NCBI RefSeq assembly: GCF_000336995.1
Contig: NZ_AOJI01000026.1
Coordinates: 178,240-242,239, forward strand
Length of the DNA: 64,000 nucleotides
Reading direction: 5' to 3'
Source of the DNA: Halorubrum aidingense JCM 13560
GTDB taxonomy: Archaea; Halobacteriota; Halobacteria; Halobacteriales; Haloferacaceae
The notes below the pieces were generated by a model that was not told the origin of the DNA, ran no database searches, and saw only the letters and a program-made list of their open reading frames with translations. The position numbers and the translations under genes are program-made. Below are positions 36,367 to 44,406 of the stretch, piece after piece; the stretch's first letter is position 1; every line of letters starts with the position of its first letter.

Positions 36367-36915
36367 GTGTTTGGTCTCGACGCCGCGACCGCGCTCGCCC
36401 TCGTGGATACCTACGGCGCCGTCGCGGTCTTCGCCGTGTTCGCGCTTGAGGGCGCCCTCGTCGGGAAGGTGCTCCCGGCGCGGACGCTGTTCGTCGCGTC
36501 GGTCGTCGCCGTCGGCGTCGAGGCGATCGCGGTGCTGCCGGTGTTCGCCGCGGCTGTGATCGGCGCGACGGTCGGTCAGTCGGCCGTCTTCGTGGCCGTC
36601 CGCCGGTTCGGCGTGGACCCCACGTCACTCCCTCTCGTTCCGGTCGACGAGAAGCGGCTCGACGGTGCGGGACGCTGGTTCGACCGGTGGGGCCTCCCGG
36701 CGGTGGCGGCCTCGAACGCGGTTCCCGGCACGCGCGGGTGGCTCGCCGTCCCGACCGCAAACGCCTCGTCCGTTTCCGCGCCGCGGTTCGCCGTCGCGTC
36801 GCTAATCGGGTCGACAGCGTACGTCGGCGCACTGCTCGCGGTCGGCGTCGCGGTGGCGCTCGGGTTCGGGGGCGCCCTCGGACTCCTCGGTGCCGAGGAC
36901 GTCGCGGCGCTGTAG
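36367..36915 (+). CDS. DedA-like membrane protein
   Basis: The 182 aa contain four to five hydrophobic segments and the DedA/SNARE-associated layout. A Glu lies in the first helix region (FALEGALVGKVLPARTLFVASVVAVG), an amphipathic segment VDEKRLDGAGRWFDRWG contains the typical F/W-x-R/K-W-G, and then NAVPGTRGWLAVPTA. DedA proteins are implicated in lipid flipping and membrane homeostasis. The GTG start is supported by GATATACG 22-29 nt upstream. Confidence 0.8.
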   Translation: MFGLDAATALALVDTYGAVAVFAVFALEGALVGKVLPARTLFVASVVAVGVEAIAVLPVFAAAVIGATVGQSAVFVAVRRFGVDPTSLPLVPVDEKRLDGAGRWFDRWGLPAVAASNAVPGTRGWLAVPTANASSVSAPRFAVASLIGSTAYVGALLAVGVAVALGFGGALGLLGAEDVAAL

Positions 36916-36945
36916 CGGCCGGTCACCTCCGCGTTCGCCCGAATT

Positions 36946-38760
36946 TTAGATGACCGTCCCGTGTTTCTTGTCCGGCAGGTCCTTCTCGACGTCCTCGTAG
37001 AACGCGAACCGGGCGGCCAGTTCCTCGCGAAGCGCCGACGGGGCGACGATCTCGTCGATGACGACCTCGCTCGCCATGCGGTGGATGTCGATGTCCTCGC
37101 GGTACTCCTCGCGGAGCCGCGCCTCGGTCTCGGCGCGCTCTTCGGGGTCGTCGATCGCGGCGAGCTTCCGGGCGTACACGGCGTTGATCGCGGCCTCGGG
37201 GCCCATGATACCGATCTCACCGGAGGGGAGCCCGATCACGCTCTCGGGGTCGTACGCGGGCCCGCCCATCGCGTAGATGCCCGCGCCGTACGCCTTCCGG
37301 GTGACGACGGTCTGTTTCGGGACCGTCGCCGAGGAGGTGGCGTAGATCATCTTCTTGCCCTTCTCTAAGATCGCGTCCTTCTCGACCTGCGAGCCGGCCA
37401 TGAATCCGGGCGTGTCACAGAGGTAGAGGAGGGGGATCTCGTAGGCGTCGCAGGTCCAGATGAACTCGGCGGCCTTCTCGGCCGCGTCCGGGAATATCGC
37501 CCCCGACCGCTCCGTCGGCTGATTGGCGACGACGCCGACGGGGCGACCGTCGATCCGGCAGAACGCCGTGACGATCTCCGGGCCGTACCCCTCCTTCAGC
37601 TCGAAGACGGACTCCGCGTCCGCGATCCGGTCGAGCAGGTCGCGCACGTCGTAGGGCCGGTTCGGCGACTCCGGGATCAGCTCGTCGATCCCCGCCGTCG
37701 GGTACTTGGGCGGCTTCGTCTCGGCTTTCGGTGGTTTCTCTCCGGCTTGATCGGGCAGGTAGCCGATCAGATCGGCGACGAGCTCCCGGGCGTGCTCCTC
37801 GTCGCGGGCGACGAGGTCCGCCGAGCCGGACTCCTCGGCGTGGACGCGCGGGCCGCCCAGATCCGCCATCTCGATCTCCTCGCCGGTGACCATCTTCACC
37901 ATCCGCGGCGAGGCGATCGCCATCGCGGACATCCCCTCGACCATCACGGTGAAGTCGGCGAAGACGGGCGTGTAGGCGGCGCCCGCGATGCAGGGGCCGT
38001 ACAGCACGCAGATCTGCGGGACCGCGCCCGAGAGCATCGAGTGGTTGTAGTAGTACTTCCCGATCCCCTCGCGGTTGGCGAAGAAGCCGCTCTGCTGGTC
38101 GATCCGCCCGCCGGAGGAGTCCATCAGGTAGAGCACGGGCTTGCCCGTCTTCAGGGCGCGCTGTTGCATCCGGAGGAACTTCTCGACGCCTTTCGCCGCC
38201 ATCGACCCCGCCTTCACGGTGAAGTCGTTGGCCATGAAGTGGACGTCGCGCCCCTCGAAGGCGGCCGCGCCGGTGAGGAGGCCGTCGCCGGGAAGGCGAT
38301 CGCCCTCGCCGTCTGCGTCACCGTCCTCACTCGTTCGCCCGGGCGCGTTCGGGTGCCAGTCGTCGAACGCGGCGAACTTCCCGTCCTCGAAGTGTATTCC
38401 GGTCGGATCGCCGTCCGCCGCGCTCGCGTCGCCCGCGCCGCGAGTCCCGCCCTCGCCGCCGAACCAGAGGTCGAGCCGGTCGCGGACGAACAGCTTCCCC
38501 TGCTCGGGAAGCCGCTCGCGGTACTTCTCCGGACCGCCCTGCAGGATGTCGTCGATCTCGGCCTGGAGAGCGCGCTCGCGGTCGGTGGGGCCGAGGTCGT
38601 CGTCGAGCGGGTATTCCACCGCTGGCGGCTCGGCGCTCGCCGCGGGCTCGTCGCTCTCGCCGACGTGGACGTCGACGTCGACGCCGAGGTGTTCCGCGAG
38701 CGACTTCGCGATCGCTTCGGCCTCCTCGGGCGTCGCCGCCGCGCCGACGTGGACTTTCAT
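36946..38760 (-). CDS. Acyl-CoA carboxylase, carboxyltransferase subunit (propionyl/methylmalonyl-CoA type)
   Basis: Biotin-dependent carboxyltransferase, 604 aa, of the PccB/MmdA family. Conserved signatures are NDFTVKAGSMAAKGVEKFLRMQQRAL, YLMDSSGGRIDQQ, VFADFTVMVEGMSAMAIASPRMV, CDTPGFMAGSQVEKDAILEKGKKMIYA and GAGIYAMGGPAYDPE. N-terminal additions of about 100 residues include an acidic linker. The biotin carboxylase and carrier subunits are not in the window. It probably serves propionyl-CoA use or the methylaspartate/propionate route; substrate is not readable. The ATG (MKVHVGAAATPEE) has a GTTTAGG box 23-29 nt upstream. Confidence 0.9.
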   Translation of the reverse strand: MKVHVGAAATPEEAEAIAKSLAEHLGVDVDVHVGESDEPAASAEPPAVEYPLDDDLGPTDRERALQAEIDDILQGGPEKYRERLPEQGKLFVRDRLDLWFGGEGGTRGAGDASAADGDPTGIHFEDGKFAAFDDWHPNAPGRTSEDGDADGEGDRLPGDGLLTGAAAFEGRDVHFMANDFTVKAGSMAAKGVEKFLRMQQRALKTGKPVLYLMDSSGGRIDQQSGFFANREGIGKYYYNHSMLSGAVPQICVLYGPCIAGAAYTPVFADFTVMVEGMSAMAIASPRMVKMVTGEEIEMADLGGPRVHAEESGSADLVARDEEHARELVADLIGYLPDQAGEKPPKAETKPPKYPTAGIDELIPESPNRPYDVRDLLDRIADAESVFELKEGYGPEIVTAFCRIDGRPVGVVANQPTERSGAIFPDAAEKAAEFIWTCDAYEIPLLYLCDTPGFMAGSQVEKDAILEKGKKMIYATSSATVPKQTVVTRKAYGAGIYAMGGPAYDPESVIGLPSGEIGIMGPEAAINAVYARKLAAIDDPEERAETEARLREEYREDIDIHRMASEVVIDEIVAPSALREELAARFAFYEDVEKDLPDKKHGTVI

Positions 38761-38881
38761 AGGCGCAAGATTTGCGGAGAGTCCTAAACAGTTTTCCATG
38801 CGGGTTTGTCCGTCCCGCGACGTCGGATCGAGACGCCGGGTCGACTCGCGCCGGGCCGAGCGCCGATCGGTCGAGCGCCGA

Positions 38882-39781
38882 TCAGTCGAGCGCCGTCTCC
38901 AACCGCTCGACCAGTTCCCCGTTACCCACGTAGAGCGGGACGCGGTCGTGGACGCCCTCGGGCTCGACGTCGAGGATATCTATCTCGCCGTTCGAGGCCG
39001 CCCCGCCTGCTTTCTCGACGATGTACGCGATCGGGTTCGCCTCGAAGGAGAGCCGGAGCTTCCCGTCCGGCGCGTCCACGAGGGCGGGGTACGCGAAGAT
39101 CCCGCCGTAGGTGAGCACCTGGTTCACGTCGCCTACCATGGCGCCGCCGTACCGGAGCTTCAGTTCGTCTTCGATCTCGCGGGCGTAGGCGGTGAAGTCG
39201 TCCGGCCAGTCCGGAACCCGCCCGCCGAACCCGTACACCAGGGGGTCCTCGGGGAGCCGGAGGTCCGCCTCGACGACCGATCGGGAGACTGCGCGGCCGC
39301 CGTCGTCGTCACCGATGGATTCCCGCTCGATTACCTCCTCGCGCACGCCCGACTCGTCGGCGACCACCATCGTCGTGATCGGCCCGTAGAGGACGTACCC
39401 GGCGGCGACGAGATCGCGGCCGGTCGCCGGCAGCGGCGCGTCGTAGACGCCGACTACGGTGCCCATCGCGTTGTTCGACCGGAGGTTCGAGGAGCCGTCG
39501 AGGGGGTCGATAGCGACCGCGTACGCGCCGTCACCGACCGCGCCGCCGGCGTCGACGGCGGCCTCGCGCTCCTCGCTGACGAAGGAGCCGACCCCGTCGA
39601 CGGCGGTGATGGCGTCGCCGAGCAGCTCGTCGGCGTACAAGTCGCCGGCCATGACGCTCTCGCCGGAGGGGTTGTCCGTCCCGCTCTCGACGCGACGACC
39701 GGGAAGCGCGGCGCGGATCTCGGGGGCCGTCGCCGCGACCGCGTCGAAGACCGCCTCGACGACAGGGTCGGGATCGGTCAT
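38882..39781 (-). CDS. fbp: Fructose-1,6-bisphosphatase, class I
   Basis: Removes the 1-phosphate of fructose-1,6-bisphosphate, the committed step of gluconeogenesis. The 299 aa include the metal/substrate motif AIDPLDGSSNLRSNNAMGTVVGVY, ERESIGDDD, LKLRYGGAMVGDVNQVLTYGGIFAYP, and the C-terminal NPIAYIVEKAGGAASNG, all class I FBPase signatures. Its ATG overlaps the fba stop by one base (39781), so the two are translationally coupled. A short GAGCGCCGATC direct repeat lies at and after its stop codon. Confidence 0.95.
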   Translation of the reverse strand: MTDPDPVVEAVFDAVAATAPEIRAALPGRRVESGTDNPSGESVMAGDLYADELLGDAITAVDGVGSFVSEEREAAVDAGGAVGDGAYAVAIDPLDGSSNLRSNNAMGTVVGVYDAPLPATGRDLVAAGYVLYGPITTMVVADESGVREEVIERESIGDDDGGRAVSRSVVEADLRLPEDPLVYGFGGRVPDWPDDFTAYAREIEDELKLRYGGAMVGDVNQVLTYGGIFAYPALVDAPDGKLRLSFEANPIAYIVEKAGGAASNGEIDILDVEPEGVHDRVPLYVGNGELVERLETALD

Positions 39782-40584
39782 CAGTCGTCGCTCTCGGCGA
39801 TCGCGAGCGCCTCGTCCGGGTCGACCTCCTGGAAGACCACGGCTTCGAGCGCGTCGAGGATGCGCTCGGGGTCGTCGCGCTGGAAGACGTTCCGGCCGAC
39901 CGCGAGCCCGGTCGCGCCGGCGTCGATGGCGTTCGCGACGTTCCGGAGGAACTCCTTGTCGTCGCGCATCGTCCCGCCGGACATCACGACCTTCGCGGGA
40001 CCTGCCATCTCGACGGCGTGGCCCATCGCCTCGGGGGAACCGGGGTACTTCACCTTGACGACGTCGGCGCCGAGTTCCAGTCCGAGTCGCGCGCCGTAGG
40101 AGATCACATCCGGACTGCCGTCGTTTCGCAGTCCCTGCCCGCGCGGGTACGACCACATGACGACGCCCATGTCGTGTTCGCGGGCGCCCTCCTGTGCCTC
40201 GCGGAACTCCTCGGCCATCTCGACCTCGTGGTTCGACCCGCCGTAGACGGTGAATCCGATGGCGTCAGCGCCCAGTTCGGCCGCGTACTCGGCCGAGCAG
40301 TTGACCGCGCTGTTCGGCTCGCCCATCCAGAGGTTCGAGGTCCCGTTGAGCTTCAACAGCAGGTTGACCTCGTCCTCGTAGTCCGGGTAGTACGCCTCGG
40401 CGATCCCCTTCTGGACGGCCAGCGCGGTGACCGCCTCGTGGCTCGCCAGCTCGAACAGCCGTTCCGGGTCGGCCGTCTCGGGATTCGGCTCGAAGTCGAC
40501 CGGGCCGTGTTCGATCCCGTGGTCGTACGCGAGGATCAGCGTTTTCCCGTCCCGCGAGATCGAGTCGTCGGCATGAGGAATCAT
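39781..40584 (-). CDS. fba: Fructose-bisphosphate aldolase, class I archaeal (DhnA) type
   Basis: Schiff-base aldolase, 267 aa, joining glyceraldehyde-3-phosphate and DHAP. It shows ILAYDHGIEHGPVDFEPNPE, VVMWSYPRGQG, the Schiff-base strand ADVVKVKYPGSPEAM (K177 and K179), AKVVMSGG, and the phosphate-binding GATGLAVGRNVFQ. The related ADH synthase (2-amino-3,7-dideoxyheptulosonate) shares this fold; the overlap with fbp and the GTSNLWMGEPN region favour fructose-bisphosphate aldolase. Its promoter gives a leaderless mRNA. Confidence 0.92.
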   Translation of the reverse strand: MIPHADDSISRDGKTLILAYDHGIEHGPVDFEPNPETADPERLFELASHEAVTALAVQKGIAEAYYPDYEDEVNLLLKLNGTSNLWMGEPNSAVNCSAEYAAELGADAIGFTVYGGSNHEVEMAEEFREAQEGAREHDMGVVMWSYPRGQGLRNDGSPDVISYGARLGLELGADVVKVKYPGSPEAMGHAVEMAGPAKVVMSGGTMRDDKEFLRNVANAIDAGATGLAVGRNVFQRDDPERILDALEAVVFQEVDPDEALAIAESDD

Positions 40585-40605
40585 CAGTTCATACTCCCGT
40601 TACAT

Positions 40606-40616
40606 CAATAAAAAAC
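40606..40616 (-). promoter_or_regulatory. TATA box of the fba-fbp operon
   Basis: On the minus strand GTTTTTTATTG lies about 23-32 nt upstream of the fba ATG, with nothing resembling a ribosome-binding site between. This indicates a leaderless fba-fbp mRNA. Confidence 0.55.
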
Positions 40617-40903
40617 GCTGTGGTCAGTGAACCGATCGTAACAAAACGAATTCTACCTGATCCGCGCGTATGTCCCGGGTTTACGAGCGATTTACAGACG
40701 TACATACTTACTACTCAAATAGTTAATTATTGGCGGTCCGAAACGTCGCGGGGTTGCAGGCGGTTCGGTTGCGAGTCGACGGCGGTCCGACCGCAGTCCG
40801 GCTGTGATTCGGTCGCGGTCCGACCGCAGTCCGGCCGCGTTTCGCCGCCTGCTCCACCGTCGGAGTCGCAATACTTACCACGCGCGGCGCGGCAGCGACT
40901 CAC
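40617..40903. other. Intergenic region fba-hbd with 19-bp direct repeat
   Basis: The left half (about 40620-40735) is AT-rich for this genome, with TTACTACTCAAATAGTTAATT. The right half contains the perfect direct repeat GGTCCGACCGCAGTCCGGC at 40784-40802 and 40817-40835 (33-bp period), itself containing GGTC/GACC dyads. A CAATACTTA box lies about 28-35 nt before the hbd ATG. No gene is seen. Confidence 0.6.
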
Positions 40904-41761
40904 ATGCGCGAGCTATCCGAAATCAGCGTCGTCGGCGTCGTCGGGGCGGGAACGATGGGCAACGGGATCGCACAGGTCGCCGCGACGGCGGGCTACGACG
41001 TCGTGATGCGGGACATCGAGACGGAGTACGTCGAACGGGGGCTCGACAGCGTCGCGGAGAGCCTCGATCGGTTGGCGGCGAAGGACCGGCTCGACGAGGA
41101 GCCCGAGGCGATCCGCGACCGGATCGAGGGGACCACCGACCTCGACGACCTCGCGACTGCTGACGTGGTCGTCGAGGCCGCGGTGGAGAACATGGACGTG
41201 AAACGCGACATCTTCGCCGACCTCGACGAGGTGACCGACGACGACGTGGTGCTCGCGACGAACACCTCGACGCTGTCGATTACGACCATCGCGAGCGCCA
41301 CCGACCGCGCGAGCGACGTGATCGGGCTCCACTTCATGAATCCGGTGCCGATCATGGCGGGCGTCGAGGTCGTCGTCGGGGAGCACACCGCCGACGCCGT
41401 CGCCGACTTCGCGCACGACTTCGCCGAGAAGCTGGGGAAAGAGACGTGGGAGTCCGACGACAAGCCGGGGTTCGTCACCAACCGGATCCTGATGCCGTGG
41501 ATCAACGAGGGCGTCCGCGCGTACGACGAGGGCGTCGCCGACAAAGCCGACATCGACCGCGGGATGAAGCTCGGGACGAACGTCCCGATGGGCCCGCTCG
41601 AACTCGCCGACCACATCGGGCTCGACGTGGTGTTGGACGCCAGCGAGACGCTGCACGCCGAGCTCGGCGATCGGTACAAGCCGGCGTATCTGGTCAAGCG
41701 AAAGGTCGAGGCCGGCGACCTCGGGAAGAAGACTGGACGCGGGTTCTACGAGTACAAGTAG
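40904..41761 (+). CDS. hbd: 3-hydroxyacyl-CoA dehydrogenase
   Basis: NAD-dependent oxidation of L-3-hydroxyacyl-CoA to 3-ketoacyl-CoA (fatty-acid beta-oxidation or butyrate-type metabolism). The 285 aa have the Rossmann GVVGAGTMGNGIAQ, VVEAAVENMDVKRDIFADLD, TNTSTLSITTIAS, the catalytic HFMNPVPIMAGVEVVVG with His, FVTNRILMPWINEGVRAYDEG, and the end GRGFYEY. It is a stand-alone dehydrogenase, not fused to a hydratase. Confidence 0.95.
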   Translation: MRELSEISVVGVVGAGTMGNGIAQVAATAGYDVVMRDIETEYVERGLDSVAESLDRLAAKDRLDEEPEAIRDRIEGTTDLDDLATADVVVEAAVENMDVKRDIFADLDEVTDDDVVLATNTSTLSITTIASATDRASDVIGLHFMNPVPIMAGVEVVVGEHTADAVADFAHDFAEKLGKETWESDDKPGFVTNRILMPWINEGVRAYDEGVADKADIDRGMKLGTNVPMGPLELADHIGLDVVLDASETLHAELGDRYKPAYLVKRKVEAGDLGKKTGRGFYEYK

Positions 41762-41855
41762 CGCGCGGACGACGAGTCAGCGTGCGGACGGGCGGTCCGC
41801 GCGCGAGCCGTTACGCCGTATTTATAAGCGAAAACGACGGCAGTCGGCTACCCTT

Positions 41856-42530
41856 TTAACTACCTTTCGCGCCGCGGTCGTCGTTCGCCGTCCAGCGCCG
41901 TGCGCCGGGCAGGACACCGACGAGTTTCGTCACGTAGCCGAACTTGAACAGCCCGAACTGCGAGAGCGCGCCGAGAGCGAACACCGCGAGGAACGCCGGG
42001 GCCGTGACGTCGAACAGCAGCGGTTCGAACGCCGTCTCGGCGGCGGCCGCCTCGAACGTCGCGGACGTGATCGACCGCGACGCGAACGCCGCGCCGATGA
42101 AGGCGGTCGAGAGGACAAGCGTCGTCCGGCTCAACACGAACCCGAACAGCGCGCCGACGGCGACGCCGGCGAGGGTCGCCCCGACGAGCAGCAGCGTTCC
42201 CTCGATCCCGGCCGCGTCGGCCGCGTACAGCGGTCCGACCGCGAACCTGCCGACGAACCCGCCGACGACTCCGCCGATGGCGAGCACCGCGAACGAGAGC
42301 CCGGCGTACGCGAGGAAGCCGCCGACCGCGCTGCCCAAGACGACGGCGATTCCGGTGAGGACCACCCCGTCGACCGCGATCAGCCCGGCGAGATTCGGCG
42401 CGGCGAGGTACCCCGCGCCGGCGCCGATCAGGAGCCCGGTCAGCGTGACGGCGTACACGGAGACCGCGGCGCCGACGAACGCGAGGAGGAGGCCGGCGAG
42501 AACCAGTCCGACGGAGAGCGGAGAGAGCAT
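41856..42530 (-). CDS. Polytopic membrane protein, 224 aa (DUF4203/TMEM198-like)
   Basis: About seven to eight hydrophobic segments, several carrying Gly-zipper patterns (GLLIGAGAGYLAAP, AIGGVVGGFVGRFAVG, GVAVGALFGFVLSRTTLVLSTAFIGA). This resembles DUF4203/TMEM198-like proteins. No catalytic residues are evident and function is unknown. The C-terminus (TKLVGVLPGARRWTANDDRGAKGS) is basic and cytosolic by the positive-inside rule. Confidence 0.75.
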   Translation of the reverse strand: MLSPLSVGLVLAGLLLAFVGAAVSVYAVTLTGLLIGAGAGYLAAPNLAGLIAVDGVVLTGIAVVLGSAVGGFLAYAGLSFAVLAIGGVVGGFVGRFAVGPLYAADAAGIEGTLLLVGATLAGVAVGALFGFVLSRTTLVLSTAFIGAAFASRSITSATFEAAAAETAFEPLLFDVTAPAFLAVFALGALSQFGLFKFGYVTKLVGVLPGARRWTANDDRGAKGS

Positions 42531-42615
42531 GCGCCCTCGTTTCCCCTCGTCCCTTATAAATGGCCGCGGGAGCGATCGGCGATCCGTTCGACCGACCGCA
42601 CCGGGTAACCGATTC

Positions 42616-42894
42616 CTACCGCGCCCGCCGTCCCGCCTGCCGGTCGATGTGTCGGGTGTAGCCGCCGACGGCGAGGCCGAAGCCGAGCACGATCAGGACG
42701 AAGCCGAGCATGCGGGTCGTCCCCAGCGTCATCAGCGCGAGAACCGCCCCGAACACGAACGAAAACACGCCGGCGACGGCGACGCCGACGTCGACGAGCG
42801 GCGACGGCTGGACAGCCTCGCAGTGCGGACAGATGCGGGCGTCGCTCGGGACGGGCTCTCCGCAGTCGACGCAGTACACGCGGTCGCGAGACAC
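42616..42894 (-). CDS. Zinc-ribbon protein with two membrane helices
   Basis: A zinc ribbon (VYCVDCGEPVPSDARICPHCEAVQ, two C-x2-C pairs) is followed by two hydrophobic helices (VGVAVAGVFSFVFGAVLALM and MLGFVLIVLGFGLAVGGY) and a basic tail. I start at the GTG at 42894 (92 aa): TATAAG at 42919-42924 lies 25-30 nt upstream, the leaderless spacing. The in-frame GTG at 42927 would put the TATA box inside the coding sequence. Function unknown. Confidence 0.78.
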   Translation of the reverse strand: MSRDRVYCVDCGEPVPSDARICPHCEAVQPSPLVDVGVAVAGVFSFVFGAVLALMTLGTTRMLGFVLIVLGFGLAVGGYTRHIDRQAGRRAR

Positions 42895-42918
42895 GCCCGA
42901 CGGTTCGGGCGTCGAGAA

Positions 42919-42924
42919 CTTATA
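42919..42924 (-). promoter_or_regulatory. TATA box deciding the zinc-ribbon gene start
   Basis: TATAAG on the minus strand is 25-30 nt upstream of the GTG at 42894. It falls within the first codons of the longer reading frame and therefore argues for the shorter protein. Confidence 0.5.
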
Positions 42925-42944
42925 CACTTCAATCGACGGCGGCC

Positions 42945-44261
42945 TCAGTCCGCCGCCGCCGCGTCCGCGGCGCCGTCACCCGCTCCGAGCGTCTCCTCGA
43001 CCTGCGTCACGACGCCGACGAGCGCGACGACCGCCAGCACCGCGCCGACGGCGAAGGGGACGACGAACCCGAAGCCGACGAGCCACCCGGACGCCAGCGG
43101 CCCGAGCGCGACGCCGAAGCCGAACCCCATCGTGAGCACTGACAGCGTCGTCCCGGACTCGCCCTCCCGCGCGAGGTCGCCGGCGAGCGCGAGCGACGGC
43201 GCGAACACGAACGCGACGGCGACGCCCTGGCCCAGTCGAACGAGCGTCATCACTACCGGGTCGGTGACGATTCCCTGCAACAGCGTCGTCGGCGCGAGCA
43301 GCACGAAGCCGGCCAGCAGGAACGGCCGTCGGCCGATCCGGTCGCTGGCCTGTCCGACGGGCACCTGCAGGAGGACGTTCGCGATGGTGACGGCCGCGAA
43401 CTGGAGCCCGAACCACACCGGCGCCTGGTCGAGTCGCACGTTCACCTGGTTCTGGAGCGTCGCGTACAGCGCGATACACAGCCCCATCGACACGGTCGCC
43501 AGCCCGAGCGCGAAGACGGGGTCGAGCAGGCGGTCCTCGCCGCGGACGCGGATCGAGAGGTCGTCGCTCGCCTCGCTCGACTCGGCGGCGTCCTGCACGA
43601 GGAGGTACACGAGCGCGAAGCTGAGGTACGCGCCGGCGGCGGCGACGACGAACGCGGCGTCGAACCCGTCGACGACCGGCAGGCCGACCGGGGAGAGGTC
43701 GTACGGTCCGGCCTCGACGACGACGCCGGCGAGGACCGGGCCGAAGCCGAACCCGATCAGCCGGAACGTGTTGTACACGCCGAAGTTGCCGCCGCGGTCG
43801 GCGTCGCTGGCGGCGTACTCGTTGACGAGCGCGACGGTCGCGGGGATAATGAGCGCCGCGCCGAACCCTTGCGCGGCCCGGAGGGCGACGAGCAGCCAGT
43901 AGGAGTCCGCGATCGTGTAGAGTCCGCTCGCGGTCCCGAGCAGGAGGATTCCGAAGAGGACGAACGGCCGCCTGACGCCCATCCGGTCGGAGAGCCGGCC
44001 GGTGAACGGTTGGGAGAGACTGTTGAGGAAGCCGAAAAGCGAGAGGACGACGCCGATGAGAAGCGGCTCCGTCAGCGTGACCGAGGCCGCGCCGACGCCG
44101 ACGGCGGTGCCGAGCAACGCGTCGATATCGACGAGGTCGCTGGCGATGTACAGCGGTAAGACGACGATCAGAAACGAGTTGCCGAGCGCCCCGACCATCC
44201 GTGCCAGCGCGAGCACGATGACTCGGCGGTCGGTGTCGACGACGCCCGAGAGCAACCCCAT
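42945..44261 (-). CDS. MFS transporter (drug-efflux type)
   Basis: The 438 aa have 12 predicted helices. The loop 2-3 MFS motif is present as GRLSDRMGVRRPFVLFGI, and a second copy GQASDRIGRRPFLLAGF marks the repeat between halves. The order and helix 5 proline/glycine pattern fit H+-coupled exporters. Substrate unknown. A charged loop (about residue 225-250) separates the two six-helix halves. Confidence 0.9.
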   Translation of the reverse strand: MGLLSGVVDTDRRVIVLALARMVGALGNSFLIVVLPLYIASDLVDIDALLGTAVGVGAASVTLTEPLLIGVVLSLFGFLNSLSQPFTGRLSDRMGVRRPFVLFGILLLGTASGLYTIADSYWLLVALRAAQGFGAALIIPATVALVNEYAASDADRGGNFGVYNTFRLIGFGFGPVLAGVVVEAGPYDLSPVGLPVVDGFDAAFVVAAAGAYLSFALVYLLVQDAAESSEASDDLSIRVRGEDRLLDPVFALGLATVSMGLCIALYATLQNQVNVRLDQAPVWFGLQFAAVTIANVLLQVPVGQASDRIGRRPFLLAGFVLLAPTTLLQGIVTDPVVMTLVRLGQGVAVAFVFAPSLALAGDLAREGESGTTLSVLTMGFGFGVALGPLASGWLVGFGFVVPFAVGAVLAVVALVGVVTQVEETLGAGDGAADAAAAD

Positions 44262-44317
44262 CTACCTCCCGATTCGCCCGCGAGCACAAAGGCGTTTGCG
44301 AACGGCGGGAGTCGTTC

Positions 44318-44395
44318 CGGTTTCGAGGCGATCGGCGGAGAACGGGCCGGATTCGGGACGGTCGGCGGAGAACGAACCCGGTTCGAGATGGGCCG
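44318..44395. repeat. Imperfect ~30-bp tandem repeat between MFS and kinase genes
   Basis: Two to three diverged units share CGGCGGAGAACG and a GG(A/T)TTCG(G/A)G block, in the 145-bp gap between the MFS gene start and the 3' end of the kinase gene. It is non-coding; I see no other function. Confidence 0.55.
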
Positions 44396-44406
44396 CGAGC
44401 GCGTCG

